6,919 nt of DNA from Pseudomonadota bacterium (GTDB lineage Bacteria; Pseudomonadota; Alphaproteobacteria; Rhizobiales; Rhizobiaceae): assembly GCA_003242525.1 (NCBI GenBank), contig QGUU01000132.1, positions 1 through 6,919 of the forward strand, given 5' to 3'. Of the stretch, positions 6,001 to 6,919 are shown in pieces. Made by a program: the position numbers and the translations under genes. Positions within the stretch are counted from its first letter, which is position 1, and each line of letters starts with the position of its first letter. The notes under the pieces were generated by a model. That model saw only the letters and a list, made by a program, of their open reading frames with translations. It did not search any database and had not been told where the DNA came from.

Positions 6001-6919
6001 CGTTCCTTTCGCTTTCCTGGCTCCGAAGCTGGCCGCTCAAGGGCTGTCGCTACGGGGTACGGCAGATGTGGATGTGGCAGTGCGCGGGGTTGCATCATCA
6101 CCAGAGATTACCGGATCGGTGCGCACGACAGGGGCGCGTCTGATCGATTCCGAGTCCGGCCTTGCCGTCAACGACATAACGGCCGATGTCCAGCTCGGCG
6201 GCGGTGTGGCGACAATCAACCGGCTGACCGGCTCGCTGTCCACGCGCGGCGCATTGACGGTTGGCGGCACGGTCGGCATCGACCCGGCAAGCGGCTTTCC
6301 GGCAGACATTTCAATCAAGCTGGACAATGGCCGCTACATGGATGGACGGACCGTCACCGCCAATCTTTCAGGCTCGCTTGCGATCAAGGGACCGCTTGCT
6401 ACCGCTCCCGCCATTTCTGGAAAGGTCGATCTTGGCCGGACCGTGATCACCGTCCCGGAAAGGCTGCCGGGCTCGCTTTCGGTGCTCAATGTGAAGCACA
6501 AGAACGCTCCGGCATCCGTACGGGAGCAGGCGCGGGCGCTCAATCCTTCCACAGACGGGGGCGCCAGCGGGGGAGGTGGCAAACTTTCGCTCGACATAAC
6601 CGTCAATGCGCCCAACCAGATATTCATCCAGGGGAGGGGCGTAGATGCGGAGCTTGGCGGCAACATTCGCCTGACGGGGCCCGCCTCGGCGCCTCAGGCT
6701 GTCGGCGAGTTCACCTTGCAACGTGGCCGCCTGTCGATCCTCGCCAAGCGCTTGACCTTCACCGAGGGCACGGCGACGTTCTCCGGCTCCCTGGTGCCCT
6801 ATATCAACCTTGTCGCGGAAACGACCGCCGGCGACGCGACGGTGAGAGTTACCGTTTCCGGGGAGGCGACAAACCCGAGATTTGCTTTCTCCTCTGTTCC
6901 CGCACTTCCGGAGGATGAA
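3095..6919 (+). CDS. tamB: Inner-membrane-anchored translocation and assembly module protein TamB (partial, C-terminus beyond right edge)
   Basis: The frame is open from the ATG at 3095 to the last base, giving 1,275 residues. TamB is anchored in the inner membrane and reaches across the periplasm to TamA; its long hydrophobic beta-groove is thought to carry lipid or assist outer-membrane protein assembly. Residues 1-9 are basic and 10-31 form one signal-anchor helix. The segment at 57-98 carries the usual TamB start signature: GIWSGQLRIG, then DREGPWLVVRDVAVDW and PAALL. The middle is long, rich in Gly, Ala, Thr and Val, and predicted as repeated beta strands, without any cysteine. The C-terminal TamB domain (DUF490) is recognisable: APNQIFIQGRGVDAELGG (1171-1188), QRGRLSILAKRLTF (from 1209), PYINLVAETT, and FSSVPALPEDE as the last residues seen. 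That final motif normally stands some 150-250 residues before the end, so about 1,450-1,550 residues in total is expected. No frameshift or stop interrupts it. It follows tamA by one base, so co-expression is near certain. In Brucella a TamB homologue (MapB) is known to affect envelope integrity and virulence. Confidence 0.95.
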   Translation, partial: MRTARRVLRVLFYLTVVVIAAAVGALVVLTTTEGGRDNLAGMISSMASSDDRKITVGKLEGIWSGQLRIGAVAIADREGPWLVVRDVAVDWSPAALLSKTFRAERVAAGRIEVARLPVSSGQSSNDSGGTLPVAVEINQIDLPDIALGEALAGAGIAELAAKGSLHADPSPLAIAGDIAVERRDGKEGSVTGTIRFAPTENLLDLDLRAAEPAGGIIANLLRLPGSPAVDIAAKGSGPLSDWSGTSTFRVGGQVAAQLTGRHQLTDTGNRIEVKGDGEFEQFLPELLKPILKGGADFDIAGTATTGGGFEIERAAIDSESVHVSASGVFDPQTAADIRLEVTAKQGPVVLSLPTGGPPVTLAFDRLSARAFGDGREPMVDVTGSLVSVVTGGTEARGLAVQLHSDGFDVTNRTGPLKISLAADLLKTDVATLAPLVAGRVSADLAGTVGRDEVTLDEGTLRSDALDASLTAKLALSDLAMTLTMRADAVSTALPAQLRPVLGPRVQFSATATRDPKGDFAANAIELKSGSLSASGTASASGTDIRADLKGRMDDVSVLSYLTGAGLAGGIDFALTASGARTAPDFSISATSDKLTAAGKAVANLRLAASGKADIASPTADISLTGTVDGQALVLTANLSNADGRRTVDGLSLALGDSRVSGDLVLNEAFLPVGTLALAIPDIEPLAALAGQAASGDIHGTFAFSAEGGAPALTVRMQSKSIGHGELMVRNIDVDAVIDDFVRSPVLSGSIKAASLGAGSTQVDGIAVDLTRDGEWTGFSGGASVNGIPAKASGRVRIAGGETVVELASGEAVFRSIRASIAQPSTVSVRDGITTLDKLVVGIGGGTATVTGTAGPALDLNVALSGVPLAPVNNFSPGVDLAGSVSGTVAVTGQANAPAITYDVKGTGIVLSQTRSAGFGGLGIESSGKFAGNKLDFTANVSEGSGVNLKATGSATTAGVPRVDIRATGGVPFAFLAPKLAAQGLSLRGTADVDVAVRGVASSPEITGSVRTTGARLIDSESGLAVNDITADVQLGGGVATINRLTGSLSTRGALTVGGTVGIDPASGFPADISIKLDNGRYMDGRTVTANLSGSLAIKGPLATAPAISGKVDLGRTVITVPERLPGSLSVLNVKHKNAPASVREQARALNPSTDGGASGGGGKLSLDITVNAPNQIFIQGRGVDAELGGNIRLTGPASAPQAVGEFTLQRGRLSILAKRLTFTEGTATFSGSLVPYINLVAETTAGDATVRVTVSGEATNPRFAFSSVPALPEDE
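5744..6739 (+). repeat. Protein-level repeat modules of about 100 residues within TamB
   Basis: Four related segments start near TamB residues 884, 991, 1092 and 1187: SGTVAVTGQANAPAITYDV, DVAVRGVASSPEITGSV, SGSLAIKGPLATAPAISGKV and GGNIRLTGPASAPQAVGEF. They share the plan alternating hydrophobics, Gly, four to five small residues, Pro, then a strand with Gly. The spacing is about 107, 101 and 95 residues. The bases are diverged, so this is an old protein repeat, not a DNA repeat. It fits the modular beta-groove fold of AsmA/TamB proteins. Similar but weaker units begin near residues 566 and 693. Confidence 0.5.

Noticed and set aside
3289..6666. A chain of minus-strand open frames (62-139 codons) all in one register opposite tamB
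   Set aside because: They share the register expected when the third codon positions of tamB are GC-rich, so stops are rare on the opposite strand. Their products are Ser/Pro/Ala-rich with no family resemblance.

Overview
The window is GC-rich DNA from an alphaproteobacterium. The protein style points to the Hyphomicrobiales (rhizobia and relatives, perhaps a Mesorhizobium- or Phyllobacteriaceae-like genome), but this lineage call is inference from gene content and codon use, not from a marker gene. The locus looks chromosomal and housekeeping. I see no insertion sequence, tRNA, rRNA, CRISPR array or phage gene.

Layout. (1) Positions 1-897, minus strand: the N-terminal 299 codons of a large secreted protein with a signal peptide, a four-cysteine PAN/apple domain, a TPR-like helical stretch and the first strands of a macroglobulin domain. 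I read it as an alpha-2-macroglobulin-family protein that leaves the window at its left edge. (2) Positions 898-1167: a divergent intergenic region that must hold the promoters for both sides. (3) Positions 1168-3093, plus strand: tamA, an Omp85-family outer-membrane protein with POTRA domains and a C-terminal beta-barrel. (4) Positions 3095-6919, plus strand: tamB, an inner-membrane-anchored, very long beta-rich periplasmic protein that leaves the window at its right edge, inside its diagnostic C-terminal domain.

How the genes work together. TamA and TamB form the translocation and assembly module, which spans the envelope and supports outer-membrane protein insertion and, by more recent views, phospholipid movement to the outer membrane. 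The stop of tamA and the start of tamB are one base apart, so the two are almost certainly co-transcribed and translationally coupled. The divergent alpha-2-macroglobulin-like protein is a periplasmic envelope-defence candidate. Its closeness to tamAB suggests an envelope-maintenance neighbourhood, but no direct functional link can be read from the sequence.

Nothing here is clearly a new system. The points that deserve a second look are the PAN-TPR-macroglobulin architecture without a lipobox, the uncertain tamA start, and an approximately 100-residue periodicity in the second half of TamB.
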